From Cenococcum geophilum 1.58 (Eukaryota; Ascomycota; Dothideomycetes; Gloniales; Gloniaceae): 64,000 bases of DNA. The position numbers and the translations under genes are program-made. Positions 1 through 11,610 of this stretch are shown here, piece by piece; the stretch's first letter is position 1, and the number at the start of each line of letters is the position of its first letter. The DNA is taken from positions 1,455,143 through 1,519,142 of the forward strand of contig KV748216.1 in the NCBI GenBank assembly GCA_001692895.1, read 5' to 3'. The notes beneath the pieces are model-generated. The model saw only the letters and a list, made by a program, of their open reading frames with translations. It ran no database searches and was not told the DNA's origin.

Positions 1-333
1 CACCCTGCAACTCCTCCATCAGGAGATCCCTGTCAAAAGGCATCCAGAATATTGAACCAAGCAATGCAGACCACATCCCAGCCAGACGGTAGACACTGGA
101 TTTCCTCTCACATGTTGAGCGAAGCTTGGGATGATATTGGATTGAAATACTTTATTGATGGCGTGGGCATGGACCTCGAAGACTGTGAAATAAGAAAACT
201 CAAACCCGACTTTCTTATCACCATTTCCATCCTGGTATCAATCAGATGGTCTGCTTGGAGTACATTCCGAGACAACTTCCTGCTAAATGCAGATGAAAAT
301 AGTTTGAGGGATAGGAATCTTCCCGTCTCTTGA
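1..333 (+). CDS. ORF fragment open to the left edge, unrecognised
   Basis: A reading frame is open from the first base to a TGA at 331-333. The first ATG is at about position 61, but the frame continues leftward without a stop, so this is probably the 3' end of a gene or a gene relic. The peptide is ordinary and globular-looking, with a hydrophobic stretch (ITISILVSIRWSAW) near the middle. I do not recognise the family. There is no intron signal I trust and no flanking gene in this window to give context. It may be a degenerated fragment, because the next 1.2 kb is repeat-like. Confidence 0.25.
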   Translation, partial: HPATPPSGDPCQKASRILNQAMQTTSQPDGRHWISSHMLSEAWDDIGLKYFIDGVGMDLEDCEIRKLKPDFLITISILVSIRWSAWSTFRDNFLLNADENSLRDRNLPVS

Positions 334-1537
334 TTCACACTACCAGCGCTAGCTCATTCTTCAAATTAACTTTCTGGATAACTGCCTTCCCTTGCATTTG
401 AACATCCACATACTTGAAGGCGGCCACGTGACGGCACAGTACGTCTTCCGAGTCCCCCAAAGTTACAAGGGGACGGTAGTGGTTATAACTGGATCACATC
501 GATATTAAGGGAAACCACCCGAGTAATATCGCTTAAAAGTTTATGACAGTAAGCGTAGTGCAGATGTGGTGCTATTTTTCAAGATTATTGACCGCTAACT
601 GGCACCAAAAGGACCGGTCCTATTAGCAACGCCAACTGGGACAATATATAGCCTCAAATTCCGGTCGACAAAGATCCACGATTAAGGCGACACATCACGA
701 ACTTTGAACGAGCGGCGGGCGTCGTGAGAAAAAGCCGTGGGACTGCAACATAAAATTATGCTTTAAATGAGATAGAAAGGAAGCTGTTGGCTCTATCGAC
801 GGAGCTGGCTGCAAAGGCTACAGGGAAGGGTATGAAACACAAGAAGAAATAAGCTAGGTTAAGAAATAGGCATGTGTATAACTAGGAGGTAATTTTTGAT
901 TTGAATGGAGTAGAAAATTATGCTGCTTTTACTAATTGTTTGGTGCAAGGACTCTTTGAACGTTGAATTGTGACGGTTGCTTCGGCCTACGGCTCGATTT
1001 CAATTCGTCCCCGAGGATCGGTGCAAAAAGTCGTGGCCGTTTTTGGGAGAAGCGCTACTACGTCGTAGTGGCAGAACTCCTTATCTATCCACGCGATATT
1101 TGTTGGTAAAGATATTACTAATTGGCACGCTCTTTGAGTTTTATACACAAAATTTATTTCCTCGGGCTCGTGTTATAGGTATATTCGTGATCAAGCAGCC
1201 AAAATTTCATCTTGGCCCTCGTGGGCAATTTCATCTCCACCTCAATAGAGGAAGATAGCACGTGGTAGTCTAAGTCATCAATTCAAATGGCTATGCAACT
1301 CCATCCGGATGAGTCCGAGTCCACAAGACCGTGTGGGGAAAGACAAGTCGAGCAAGATAAGATACAAACGAAAGGAAAACGACTAAATGCAAACATTGTA
1401 CAAGATATACACAGTCAATGTAGCATTCACGCTATGCAGAAGAAGCAGAATCCCCAACTCAATCCTCCGTCACAGCAGTTCTCTTGTCGCGATTAATAGA
1501 TGCAATTTGGGACCGTCTACTGCTTCGTCTCCCACTT
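334..1537. other. Gene-poor interval with one copy of a dispersed repeat
   Basis: No supported gene. The interval holds copy A of a dispersed repeat of about 70 bp (listed separately) and AT-rich sequence. Short ORFs at 977-1258 and 1287-1496 have no recognisable motif and start with non-ATG codons or are low complexity. The right part is the 3' flank of glycogen synthase. Confidence 0.5.
601..671 (+). repeat. Dispersed ~70 bp repeat, copy A
   Basis: This block starts GGCACCAAAAGGACCGG and ends GCCTCAAATTCCGGTC. It is closely matched in inverted orientation at 8020-8088 and in direct orientation at about 55489-55556. The three copies agree base for base over most of their length, with scattered substitutions, while their flanks differ. 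That indicates a mobile or transposon-derived unit, not chance similarity. The family is not identified. Confidence 0.65.
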
Positions 1538-3910
1538 CTACCCAGTCCCGTTAATTGCTAGAATTGCCGGTGATGCAGTTCCCGATCCGTTTGGCTTTTT
1601 TGTCTTGAGGGTCAACGGGAAGGGGTAGTCATCCGCATCTTCTTCCTCACTGTAGCACTGTTACTACATATCGAGTAGAGTATTCAGGATAAGACTTACG
1701 GTAGCTTCCATGCAATGTAATCCTCCGTGCTGAGTCCTTCACGGCCTTCTTGAAGGGATGCGAAATCGCCAGGAGTCATCATGCCGGACCTATCGCGCGG
1801 CGAACCAGGCTCGGACAGCGGCCGAGAGATCTTTATATCTTGCGAGCCGAAGAAGTCGGGTCCGATGTCGTCCTCGAACGCACTAGGATATGCTGTCATT
1901 GAAATTAGTGGTGTCAACAGAAAAACAGCTAAATATACTAACCCCTTCTAAGCGCCAATTGCCGTGCCTTGACGTATTCCATGCCCATCCGCTTCCAATC
2001 TAATAAATCGCTCAACCTCTCTGTCCGGTTGCGCTGATTGATCCTCTGTCGTTTGCTCTTCTTCGTGAAGTCGAACATGTAATTCGTAAGCTGATTAACA
2101 GAATCATCAACGCCCTTCATTCGTCGGTCCACAATATAGATTCCGTAGTCTTGTGCGTTTTCGATCAGTTCCTCCATGTAGCATCCGAATCCAGACAAGT
2201 TGGTTGTGATGCTTGGAACACCCATTACCGTGCACTCTGCTGGCGTATAACCCCACGGCTCATAATACGAGGAAAATATACCGAGATGTGTACCACGGAC
2301 AAAGTCATCGTAATCCATAGGAAGAACTGGGTTAGAAGAATTAAGGAATTCGGGGTGGAAGACGACCTTGACTCTGTCCGAAGGATGGTTGAATAATTGA
2401 CAACGCCGGATTTGGTTGAGAACTGGATCGTCGGCATCATTGACCATGTTATGCGTGACAATAGGTGGTAGGCTGTGTCGCTTCATGGCAAACAGACGCC
2501 GCCGTAGCATGATCTTGTCTGCAGGAGAAATAAGATCTTTGTCTTCTGGTAGTTCTTGTCCTTCATGCCAAGCAATAGACCTTTCGAAGAGCTTTTTGCC
2601 TACATTCTGCTCGATGATTTTGATGGTATCGTGGAGGGACTTGATGACCGCCTGTCCTTTCAGCGCCTCAACTGTCAGCGACTGTGTTTGAGCGGGCATG
2701 ATAATAAAGGCAACAACGGTCATGTTTGATCCCGAGCTCTTCATCCTGTGGTTCAGACGTGCTAGTGACTCGATGAACATGTCAACACCCTTATTTCGGT
2801 ATTCATATCTTCCGGAGGTGAAGAAATATAGCGTGCTCTCAGGATCGAAGTCGTTATGGCCATAGAAATGGCCTCGTACGAAATCATTTATCTTGACTTT
2901 CGCTTGTTGATGCAAGTTCTGGAATTCGTGCGTAGCCGAAAACTTCTTCACATTCAGGCCATTTGGTAAGACACCGTCCGGTTTCCTCTTGAGGAGATGC
3001 TCGCTTTCATATGCTGTGATGTGCGAGACGGTGGTGAAGACATCTGCTGAATGCGCAGCGCCTCGCTCAATGCAGTACCTATGGTAGATACCGCGTTTAC
3101 CAGCCTCAGCATCTACATCAAAGTATTGAAGATTATTATAAAAGTCGACGGAGCCAGCGCAGAGATAGCGCCCGAGAAGGGTTGCGTGTGTTGTGAAAAT
3201 TGTCGTGACATCAATTCGCCTCTTCTTGCATAGCGGAAGAGCCACACCTGCGAGCCATTCATGAAACTGCGCTACTACGGCCTTGCGCTTTTCATGAAAG
3301 ACGTACTAATTGAAATTAGCCAGGGTTTTATCACAAGACTGAGCGCTATTTACCTCGCCCAAGAACCAAGCAATCAGGTAGCCGAATACTATGGCCTCGT
3401 TCGTCTCAGCGTCGCTAGGAGGTGAGGGAATGCCTGCTGTAGACCATAGATCGCCTTTCCATTCATCGAGATAGCCATAAGCGGTGCCGGTGTCGAACAA
3501 GAGTACTCTTGGCGCGCCATCAATGAGCCATCTACCGTATAACGTCTTAATTCCTCGTTCGTTCATAGATTTAATTGTCTCAACCAAAGCAAGATCCTTA
3601 GGAGTCAGTTCCTCGACTTCAACAGCGGCCTGGGAATGACATGAGCAGTTATTCTATTAATACGAGGCGTGTTAAGACGTACGGAAGCCCTGTTGAGAGG
3701 GCCGAGTAGTGTGTATGACGACCCATACTCGGCCGTGGTAACCTGGGCCTTGGACTTTAGGACAGAGTAGATTCCTCCCACTGAATAGCGTCAGTATCAA
3801 GCGAGCTGTAGGAAGAGGTAGTCTTTGCGCATACCTCGATTTGCAACCTCCGTCGCGACTTCGAAAAGAACGTGATTAGTGACATCTCGTGTTGGTGCTG
3901 GGTCGGACAT
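1538..3910 (-). CDS. gsy1: Glycogen [starch] synthase
   Basis: Fungal/animal-type (GT3) glycogen synthase, which transfers glucose from UDP-glucose to the growing alpha-1,4 chain in the cytosol. Six exons: 3910-3835, 3780-3683, 3629-3354, 3305-1943, 1892-1700 and 1649-1538, giving 705 residues, normal for the family. The N-terminus has the substrate-loop motif [12 protein letters not shown], then [22 protein letters not shown] and [14 protein letters not shown]. The C-terminal half has the glutamate-bearing [17 protein letters not shown] segment typical of the active site. The last two exons encode the Ser-rich tail (RPLSEPGSP...) that carries regulatory phosphosites in relatives. The frame appears to end at a TAA at 1696-1698, but that TAA lies in a GTAAGT donor. 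Splicing to 1649 restores the conserved [10 protein letters not shown] tail, so I place the stop at 1538-1540. No neighbour suggests an operon-like link. Confidence 0.93.
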
Positions 3911-6214
3911 GGCGTCGGAAAATCAAAGCGAGATAACGATTGGTGGCTGAAATAGAGAGATTGAAGAATTAAACGGGTTGTCACGAGGATTTCGACAAGT
4001 CTGCTCAGCCGTCAGTGGTTAGAGTATGAAGAATTGAGTAAGCTCAGAGCTCTGGCAGGGATTTTCCCCACACCTGATTGTCGAGTTTTTGTCTGGATTG
4101 GAAGGCAAGAGGAGCGATTGAAGTTGAAGTAGGCGGCACAATTGGCTGCGCCGTCCTTCCGTTGCGGCGTGGAGAGGCCTAAATATAGGGAAAGGAAGAA
4201 GTTTCGAAGATCGACGGGAGGATTTCTGGCAGTGCAGCGAGAGATGAAACGGAGCTGTGCCGTTGAGGGAGGTGGAGATGGTTGGACGCTAAGCGCAGGA
4301 TAAAGATCTCCAATCCTTGCTCAAATTACATCACAGCCGTCTTGTGATTGCGCCTTGCAGCTTGTCACTGCACCGGAAAGCTCTTTATGTGTGAGCTCCG
4401 CCGATCGTATCGTTAACTACAACTTGCTCGAGGCCAACGGGACCAGCTATCCGCCACCACAAAGGGCCTAACCACCCTTGCCGGGATAGCTAGACAAAAA
4501 TGCTGGGTCAACAAAAATTGCCCTCTACGAGATATTCCGCTCGAAATCTTCCACTCCTCGACAAAATCGATCTTCAGTATTCTTTGACGCCCCTCTCTAG
4601 ATCTACGCTTTGCGTCATTGCAGCAGGATAGCTTTTAAGGTCTGCGGTGGAAATGCGGGGTGTGCTTCGCATGGAAAGTCGGAGCGACTGCAACAAAGCC
4701 GTTGGCAAACCTCAAAATTCCGAGTTCCCAACTAAGCCAAGCGGATAAGCCTCCGCTGCCCACCTAATACTTTTGTATCCCAGATAGGCAAGCCGTCGCT
4801 GCATCGGCAGGCGTCACGTCTGCAAAAGCTTGCTTGAGGCCCAACACTCGCTGCATTGAAAATATTTTCTGAGCTGAAGCCGGCGAACAGGTGCGGACGA
4901 GTCCATGGCAACGGCTGCAGGTGGCTTTCGTTTATGTGGCCAGTAATCGGCTTGCACAACGTTCGCTTCGACGGAAGAGGCCACCACTAAGGCTTATCTA
5001 AGTACTTATCAAATAAATCTAAGGCGTGATAGTCAAAGGGGGTCGCTTTATAGGGGCATATACAGCGGATCAGTAGGGGACAATTTCATCATCTGTGTCA
5101 CTCTGCATGATCAAATTTTTCTGTCTCACGCGCCAAGCTTTATATCCCCTATCCCAACACTCCCAAATTTAGCTGCCAAAGTCTCAGATCCTCTCACATT
5201 ACTATGTCAGGGCTCTATATCATGTACGTAAAGGATGGAGGATTCCTACAATGATTATTTGCATTGATCCTATTTTAGCGCTTACTCAACTGCCTCACCG
5301 CTCTCATGTATTTAATTCAATCAGATCTCTCCGATCAAAAGCGAGTAGCTGACTTGCTGAGCTAGAACGTGCCATGAAAATCTCGGCGCCCAATCTACTG
5401 TCGTAGGCCAGGGTGCAGCACTTCAGTCGCTATGTTTTGATTGAATCTTTCTAAGAGTTTATTAGATTCCGAACCTTGTAGATCTCCTGCAACTCGCTAG
5501 TAGAATACCCCATTTTTCCTTGTTTGCACCTCCGCCTCCTCTGCGTCTCCTTTTTATTAGCGGCTTCCTCTGGCTTCTACGTTAAGGAAATGCTCGCTAG
5601 GCATGCTAGCGCGTAAAGCTTGTAACCAAGGCGCGAGCCGTTCAATTGTCACCACAACATATACACTTGCGGCGAGCTGTCAAAGACTTCACAACCGGAT
5701 ATGGTAAGTAGCCTTTGCAAGTTGCTTAATAAAGTCTTGACTTATTCAAGGTTCTATCCCTTCCCACGCTGGTTTACGTCCACGCATATCGATAAGGGTT
5801 TGACCAATCACAGGCTCTCGTTCAACTGAAAGCTTGGCTCTGATGTTCATAGGCTTGGCGCCAAGCTGTGGACGACAGCGCGGGAAGGATAATCCACGAT
5901 CCTATGCGTTTCTAAGAAAGAAATCTGCATATCGGGTTGTTTACCAAGTTATCGCCATACCATGAGTTGTGGATAATGAAACCTTTACAACTTAATATAT
6001 AGGAGACTTTTACAATTCCCTAAGGTATCTGAAGCCATTCATAAGGACCTCCTAGACCACCAAAATCCAAGTGGGCGCCTAATCAGAATTTGTCTACGGT
6101 AGTGTATGTATACCAACGCTAACTCCTCCAAGGTCAGATCCTGACACCAACAACGCCTTAATCTTACGCTTATCTATGAAGCATAGCAGAAACCGTTACG
6201 ATTCAATTAACTCT
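3911..6214. other. Upstream region of gsy1 and gene-free AT-rich sequence
   Basis: No supported gene. The first few hundred bases are the promoter and 5' leader of glycogen synthase. From about 5 kb the sequence becomes rich in TA and looks like eroded repeat DNA. No ORF longer than about 75 codons shows a motif. Confidence 0.5.
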
Positions 6215-6778
6215 TCACGAAAAACGTGTAGCCTGCGCTCCCTTCACCACGGTTCTCCACGGACTTTGTAGTATATTCATACACCTAGTCTTCGGACCAA
6301 AAATACTATAACTGCTTCTTGGCTTCCTCTCGCGGTACAGCTCTGCGCACTTGATCCTTCGCCATTGATGATGTTCGTTCTTATCCAAATAGATTGCGAT
6401 AGTGTCGTCTGTCTTGGCGCCTTTCTCCCCACAATTGAATTTGGGTTTGTAGTTCTTCCCGTTGTTAGCTCTAGGATTATTCCATTCCCTGCCATTGCCA
6501 TTATCCGGTAACTTGTTTGGGACATGAAAATCGATGCCTTGATTCGCTACTTTGTATGGGGCTCTCGGTTTGAACTTTTTAGGGTTAATGACGATGTTGT
6601 TCGACTCACTGAGACAGGTCGGCCAGGGGGCTAAGAGACCATAGGACTCGATTTTCGAGTGTTTCCACGCGAAGATAGACTCATGCACATGGCTGTATGA
6701 CCGGCTTCCACCCCCCCTCTGGCAAAACTTTATTTCGCTACGGTATGCGGGCTCGCTCAATCGCCACCAACTGTACAT
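6215..6778 (-). pseudogene. Possible decayed retrotransposon gag fragment
   Basis: An open frame of 187 codons on the minus strand. It has an Asn/Gly-rich stretch (NGNGREWNNPRANNGKNYK) followed by CGEKGAKTDD, which resembles the linker and first half of a CCHC zinc knuckle in copia gag. The second half of a knuckle is not in frame. Recognisable copia integrase pieces lie 0.8-1.8 kb away. The family call is inference only; it could be a chance ORF in repeat DNA. Confidence 0.3.
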
Positions 6779-7585
6779 AGTAATTGTAGCGAACGCCTAT
6801 GGTTGTACGCACGGGCTATTTTGGTTGCCCTGGAGAATTATTCTGGTTGCCCTAAGGAATTGTCCTAGTTGGCTAGGGGATTCGAACTAAAGCAATTTAG
6901 AACTTACCTGACGTACGCTTCCTCTTTCTTCCCTTTTTACCCGCGCCTCTGGAACGCGAATACAACGCTGTCTCTGCAGAGAGGTTGATGAAATTTGGCA
7001 ATATCGTACGGGTGGAAACCTCACGATATTTGACAAAGATCACGACGCTGCGGAGGAAGGCCGATCGCAAACAGGGGCGTTTACTACGGTTGCCATGTGC
7101 GGCTGGTGGCAGTCGGGCGAAGTTGAATGTGTACCGAATTCGAAACCTGCGGAGGGGGTAGAAGCTGGTCATGCACATGGCTGTAGTCAGATTTCTTGTT
7201 GGCAAGATGAGTGATGTAATTGGTCTGGTTGGAGCCAAGTTAAGTAAGGTTTTATCAAATCTTTATATAAAATGATCCAAGACCTGGCGAACTTCAACAT
7301 TTTAAGCCCGTTTATATGGTAATATTTTTTCCCCGGCCGATATTGCAAAAATAGCTCCATAGAATTGTAGAAGACCCCTCCCCTGCGCTGTGCATCTACT
7401 TTGTAGCCTCGAGCGAGCTATCGTCGCGGAGGAGTAGCGATTGCAAGCTCTGGAGCTTTGCGAGAGCTCTGCGGAACTGTCGACTTGGTGCCGATCACTA
7501 CTATATTAGGGTTAGATCAGGGGTGACTGTGACTTATCCACCGTGTATATAAGTCTCTTTTCTTCGTAGACCAATCTACACAATT

Positions 7586-7785
7586 ATAGAGAAGGTTCGG
7601 TGCATGAGAATAGAGGCTCACCTACCAGAGGAGCTCTGGCACGAAGCCTACAGAGCAGCGGCATACCTGCTCAATCGAATGCCTAGCAGAAGGATTGAGT
7701 GGCAGACACCGTTTGAGAAGATCCAATCAGCAATGAATATATCATCACCGAAGCCCAATATAGCTCACCTACGAGCTTATTGGAG
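7586..7785 (+). mobile_element. Ty1/copia integrase-region fragment (plus copy)
   Basis: Translation gives MRIEAHLPEELWHEAYRAAA, then YLLNRMPSRR, TPFEKIQ and KPNIAHLRAY. This is the C-terminal part of the copia integrase region, where conserved Leu-Trp, Ala-Tyr-Leu-Asn-Arg and Pro-Tyr/Phe-Glu motifs lie. Only about 65 codons survive, and the frame breaks where it joins the inverted copy. Just upstream (about 7520-7585) is a TATATAAGTCTC stretch that could be part of an LTR or leader. A relic, not an active element. Confidence 0.7.
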
Positions 7786-8022
7786 CGATGGGATGTTATA
7801 TTTAAGCGGATAGGCCCTGCAACCATAGACTCGTAGGTGACCTATATTGGGCTTCGGTGGTGATATACTCATTGCTGATTGGATCTTCTCAAACGGTGTC
7901 TGCCACCCAAGTCTTCTGCTGGACATTCGATTGAGCAGGTATGCTGCTGCTTTGTAGGCTTCGGGCCAGAGCTCCTCTGGTAGGTGGGCCTCTATTCTCG
8001 TGCATCGAGCCTTCTCTATGTC
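7765..8022 (-). mobile_element. Ty1/copia integrase-region fragment (inverted copy)
   Basis: Read on the minus strand this repeats the peptide of the plus copy (RIEAHLPEELWPEAYKAAAY) and runs further, through HLRVYGCRAYPLKYNIPSL, the usual continuation in fungal copia elements. It is about 90 percent identical to the plus copy by eye. It faces it tail to tail, so a transcript through both would fold back on itself over some 180 bp. The junction lies near 7765-7810. Confidence 0.7.
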
Positions 8023-8088
8023 AGCCGGAGTTTGAGGCTATATATTGTCCTAATTGGCGCTGCTAATAGGACCGATTCTTTTGGTGCC
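8020..8088 (-). repeat. Dispersed ~70 bp repeat, copy B (inverted)
   Basis: Reverse complement of the block at 601-671. It abuts the integrase fragment directly, with no spacer. Substitutions against copy A are scattered. Its place beside copia sequence could mean it belongs to that element or was an insertion site. Confidence 0.65.
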
Positions 8089-8245
8089 CAGTTGGGGTCA
8101 ACGGGGACGAACCTCAGGGGGGAGCCATGCACGGAGCTCTATCGAGGCTCTGCGAAAGCTCTACACGAAGCTCCGCGAAAGCTCTACCACAGTGTGGTCA
8201 AGAGCAAGCGGTCAGCGCGCTAGCTGTGAAACCGATAGCTCGCTG

Positions 8246-8640
8246 ACCCAATCAGAGGTGCTCGCTGTACTCGCTAGCAGAATTAAGGTTGACGCTGAGC
8301 AAGCTGTCACCGCCTTCAGTATCGTTATTTTCAATACTCTCTAACCCTTGAGATGCGGTATGTACAGTACGTTCAACCTTTTCTTGGTTGAAGCTTTGAG
8401 CGTGTTCAACTTCACTAGATAGATATTCGCGTTCGCGCGCCACTACTAGGCTTCGATTGCATTCTAAACCGTTGGAGAGCACTTCAGGCTAGTTGTGGGC
8501 TACGCGGATGATCCCTGTCGGCTGAATGGAGTCACGATCTGGATCCGTTGTAGTAAGGGTGTATCCGCGGCCTCCGAGCATACCTGGAATACCGGAGTCT
8601 CCTGAGGTGAAGGACCGACTTCTGCATCTTCAACACTCGG
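8246..8640 (-). pseudogene. Decayed copia polyprotein linker region
   Basis: On the minus strand, short open stretches such as ILPSVEDAEVGPSPQETPVF and SNGLECNRSLVVARERE read like the variable acidic linker between integrase and reverse transcriptase in fungal copia polyproteins. Stops and frame changes interrupt it. It lies on the same strand as the inverted integrase copy, but upstream of it rather than downstream, so the order is scrambled relative to an intact element. The assignment rests on composition and context. Confidence 0.35.
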
Positions 8641-10032
8641 AAGTATTCTATCAGGCACTCCTGGCATTGCTTTTTCAACGGGCGATCAAAGCCTAGCTCT
8701 CGAAGAAGCTAAATTTGGATAGAATTAAGGGTCAAAGAGAGTAAAAATATTGGGTAAAGACAGCTTGTATAAATATTTGTAGCGCAGTGGGGTTATGATC
8801 TGGTAAAAGCTAAGTGGTGTCACTCAGTACCTTCCAGGCTTCCGCGAGCTTTACTTGAAAATTTAAAAATCTCTGATTTGATTTAAAGCCTCCGGTTGGC
8901 TCGCCTACCGGGACGCCTATCATGCCAGCGCATGAGGTAAGGCTGAAGCAGCCTGATAGGGGCTTGCCAGCCTGTGTTTTTGTTGTCAATGACCTAACAG
9001 CCTAGTTAGCTGTTTTGTGCACCCTACCACTTTATGGACGCGTCAGCCTTATAGGAGTCGGGGCATCTAGACTGTCTATCCCGTTACAAGATATTATTCA
9101 ACTTTGATAGAAAAGACGCTTGATTTTTTTAAAAATAGGGAATATTATACACATGGGCATAGCTTTAAAGGTAGTTAACTTAGACTTAGTATAACTTTTT
9201 GAAATAAAGGTAAAATTAAAGGAAGAGAATAGTAATTTTTTTGTAAACAACAGTGAGGTTAGCGGATGCCTAAGCGGGAAGTAACATCTAAAAACAAATG
9301 GAGGTCGACTAAACTTAGAGAGGCAGCGCACCTTGACGGTTGGCTTGCGCCGTCAAGTCCTGCCAATGTTCATAGCGACTGGGTCGCAGGGGCGATCTGG
9401 TCCTAGACCAGGAGTTTCTAGAGGGGGAAATACGCCAGGACAAAGTTCAAGACATGAAGCCTGAGGAGACTGTTGCATTTTTTGTAGAGGCCGGAGTGTG
9501 ATAAATATGAGAGACTTTGTAGCTAAGAAAAGTTCACGGGGCTCTGAAGAAATGTTATTCGTCCTGTGCTGCAATAAACATATAGCCTGACAATTAAGCT
9601 AGGCTCATACATGGCCTGGTAAAATGAATTTATAGCAGCATAGTTTGAAGGAAACCTGCAGCTGTCCAGTGATGTTGGCTTATTAAGAAGTGGAAGTAAG
9701 ACAGGAGGTTGAGTGGAGATATTTAAAGTAAGATGGAATCTCGATATATTAAGTCGAAGACATGGCGGTGTGCGCCATGAAACTTGAACTTTTGGCGGTG
9801 AGTGAGCGGGTCATAACCAATATCACATAGCGAATAGCTATGGGCTGCGGAGAAGCGGTCTCAACTCTGCGAATCGACGTCATCTGTCCTGGGCTTCGGA
9901 TATCATATCTATCTCTTTAGTAAGTATACACGGCAGAGATAAATCGTCCCTCTATCATATAGGCATATTATACAGACCTATCCAACGCCATGACGATCCA
10001 CTATGCATTTTATCGTTGATCCCTTTGGAATC
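8641..10032. other. AT-rich gene-free interval
   Basis: No supported gene. The stretch 9,100-9,340 is very AT-rich and resembles repeat DNA degraded by C-to-T mutation, as RIP produces in ascomycetes. The last 400 bp are the 3' flank of the bL19m gene. Confidence 0.45.
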
Positions 10033-10943
10033 TCATTTCCTGCCCCTCTTGGTATTATTCTTCTTAGCCGCATCCTTGCTCTTACTGCCTCCCGTCCCCA
10101 GCGCAGCCCTCTTGCGTTGATACTGCCGCACGATATTCTCGACCGATCCCATATCGTGCTTAGGTTTCCTGCAAGCGTAATTAGCAGAAAGTCCCAAAAA
10201 CCCGACACAAACCCCCAACGCATCCTTCCCCGACCCCAAGCTCTCTCCAAACGCAACTCCCTCCGCTTCTTCACCCTCCAGTTGAAGGAAAACGACCCAC
10301 CTCATATAATACAGCCTCGCCCTCCTCACCCTCTTCTCCCTCCTCTGCACAACCTCAATCCCCTCCACATTCGGACTATAAACCTTATACCACATCTCGA
10401 CCCCCACCCTAGTCAGCTGCCCCCTAAGCAAAACCCCGGTATCGATCCCGCGCCTCCTGATATTCAAGCAGACGCCGGCGAAGGGATCGCCGTTCCTCAG
10501 CCTGACGAGCAAGATATCGCCCACGCGCGCCGCCTCGGGGTTCTTCTTCGAGAAGAGCCGCGTGCGGGCTCCCGCCGGGTCGAGGAGGGCGAGCTGCGAC
10601 GACGTGACGGCGGCGATGGGGTCGCTGCAGGTTTTGCGCGCCGACGGCGGCGGCTGGAAGGTCGGGATTTCCTTGACGGGTTGGCGGGGCTTGGCTGTTT
10701 CGCGATACGTGTTAGCACCGTGCTGGTGTGTAGTGTGCTCGGGAGCTGGAGGGAGGGCTGGTGTGATCAATTGGGCTGAAGGGGGGTGGGGTACGGACTC
10801 AGGGCTGCGGGTGTGGGTGTCCAGGCCTGTACGGGCTCGGCGACGGTGGAGAGGAGCCGCTGCTGCTGCTTGTAGGCGCGTGAGAGACGGAAGAGCGGTT
10901 TTAGCCGTGTGAGCGGCCGCATTGTCGCGTGTGGTGCTGCCAT
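10033..10943 (-). CDS. Mitochondrial large-subunit ribosomal protein bL19m
   Basis: Homologue of bacterial L19 (yeast Img1/bL19m), a structural protein of the mitochondrial large ribosomal subunit. Three exons: 10943-10799, 10694-10301 and 10168-10033, giving 224 residues. The first exon encodes an Arg/Gln-rich, basic N-terminus (LTRLKPLFRLSRAYKQQQR) suited to a mitochondrial targeting sequence. The core has the family block RVGDILLVRLRNGDPFAG, GIDTGVLLRGQLTRVGVE and YSPNVEGIEVVQRREKR. Intron 1 carries CTAAC just before its AACAG acceptor. Intron 2 joins YYMR to KPKHDMGSV, as in relatives; without it the frame stays open and adds 44 residues that the family lacks. The C-terminus is Lys/Arg-rich. 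The upstream ATG at 10943 is the only Met that supplies a targeting peptide. Confidence 0.85.
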
Positions 10944-11610
10944 GATGTTGAAGATCTAATGTTGCATGGTTGGAATTGGTGTTGGTTGGTTTTCTGGATG
11001 ACTAAGCCACGTAATGAAAGTGCTGCTTTGGGATATGATATCCTGCTCGAAATGTATTCTGTAATACTCATGAATTTTTATGAACGCTCTAAGTGACGCA
11101 TGAAGCCGTCCCTGCATTAGGGAGCTCTAGTAAGAATTACTGAAATAGGTTAAGATTTTCCAAAATGTGCCTATGAAAATGCTTTTGACGAGTAGAGTGC
11201 ACAATGACATCAGGAGGGTAAATCAATATGGATAAATTAATTTCAAGTATATAATAATGACACGTTGAGTCCGACCGTGGCACTCAAATCACTCCATAAT
11301 GCCTTATGCTTCTCTGAGAGCCGAATGCCTTTCTTTGACCGCATGCCATTGCCCTCAACACCGTGTTTTGACGCACGCAGTTGGAAGAAACACCAAAGAT
11401 AATCCCTCCTAGTCTCTCGCCTCTGGAATGTGCATATAAGCGGAGGCGCCGAGCCGTCTACTTGAGAACCCCCTGGTAACTTATACTCTCTTCCAAGACG
11501 CCGTCATGCCCCGAGCCGAATGCGATGAACTTTTTTTGTTAAGAGACCAAACGCCATCGCAATGCTTATTGAATCTGTACTAGCCCGGCCGGAAAAAGTT
11601 TCCAGCCTTA
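10944..11610. other. Intergenic, between bL19m and nmrA
   Basis: No gene seen. It contains the bL19m promoter on the left and the 3' flank of nmrA on the right. Confidence 0.6.

Noticed and set aside
6830-6900. GGATTCGAAC-like word considered as a tRNA B box
   Set aside because: No matching A box, acceptor stem or anticodon arm could be drawn around it.
10003-10779. 258-codon ORF on the plus strand, longest in its area
   Set aside because: It lies antisense to bL19m, is Pro/Arg-rich low complexity and arises from GC-rich codons of the real gene.
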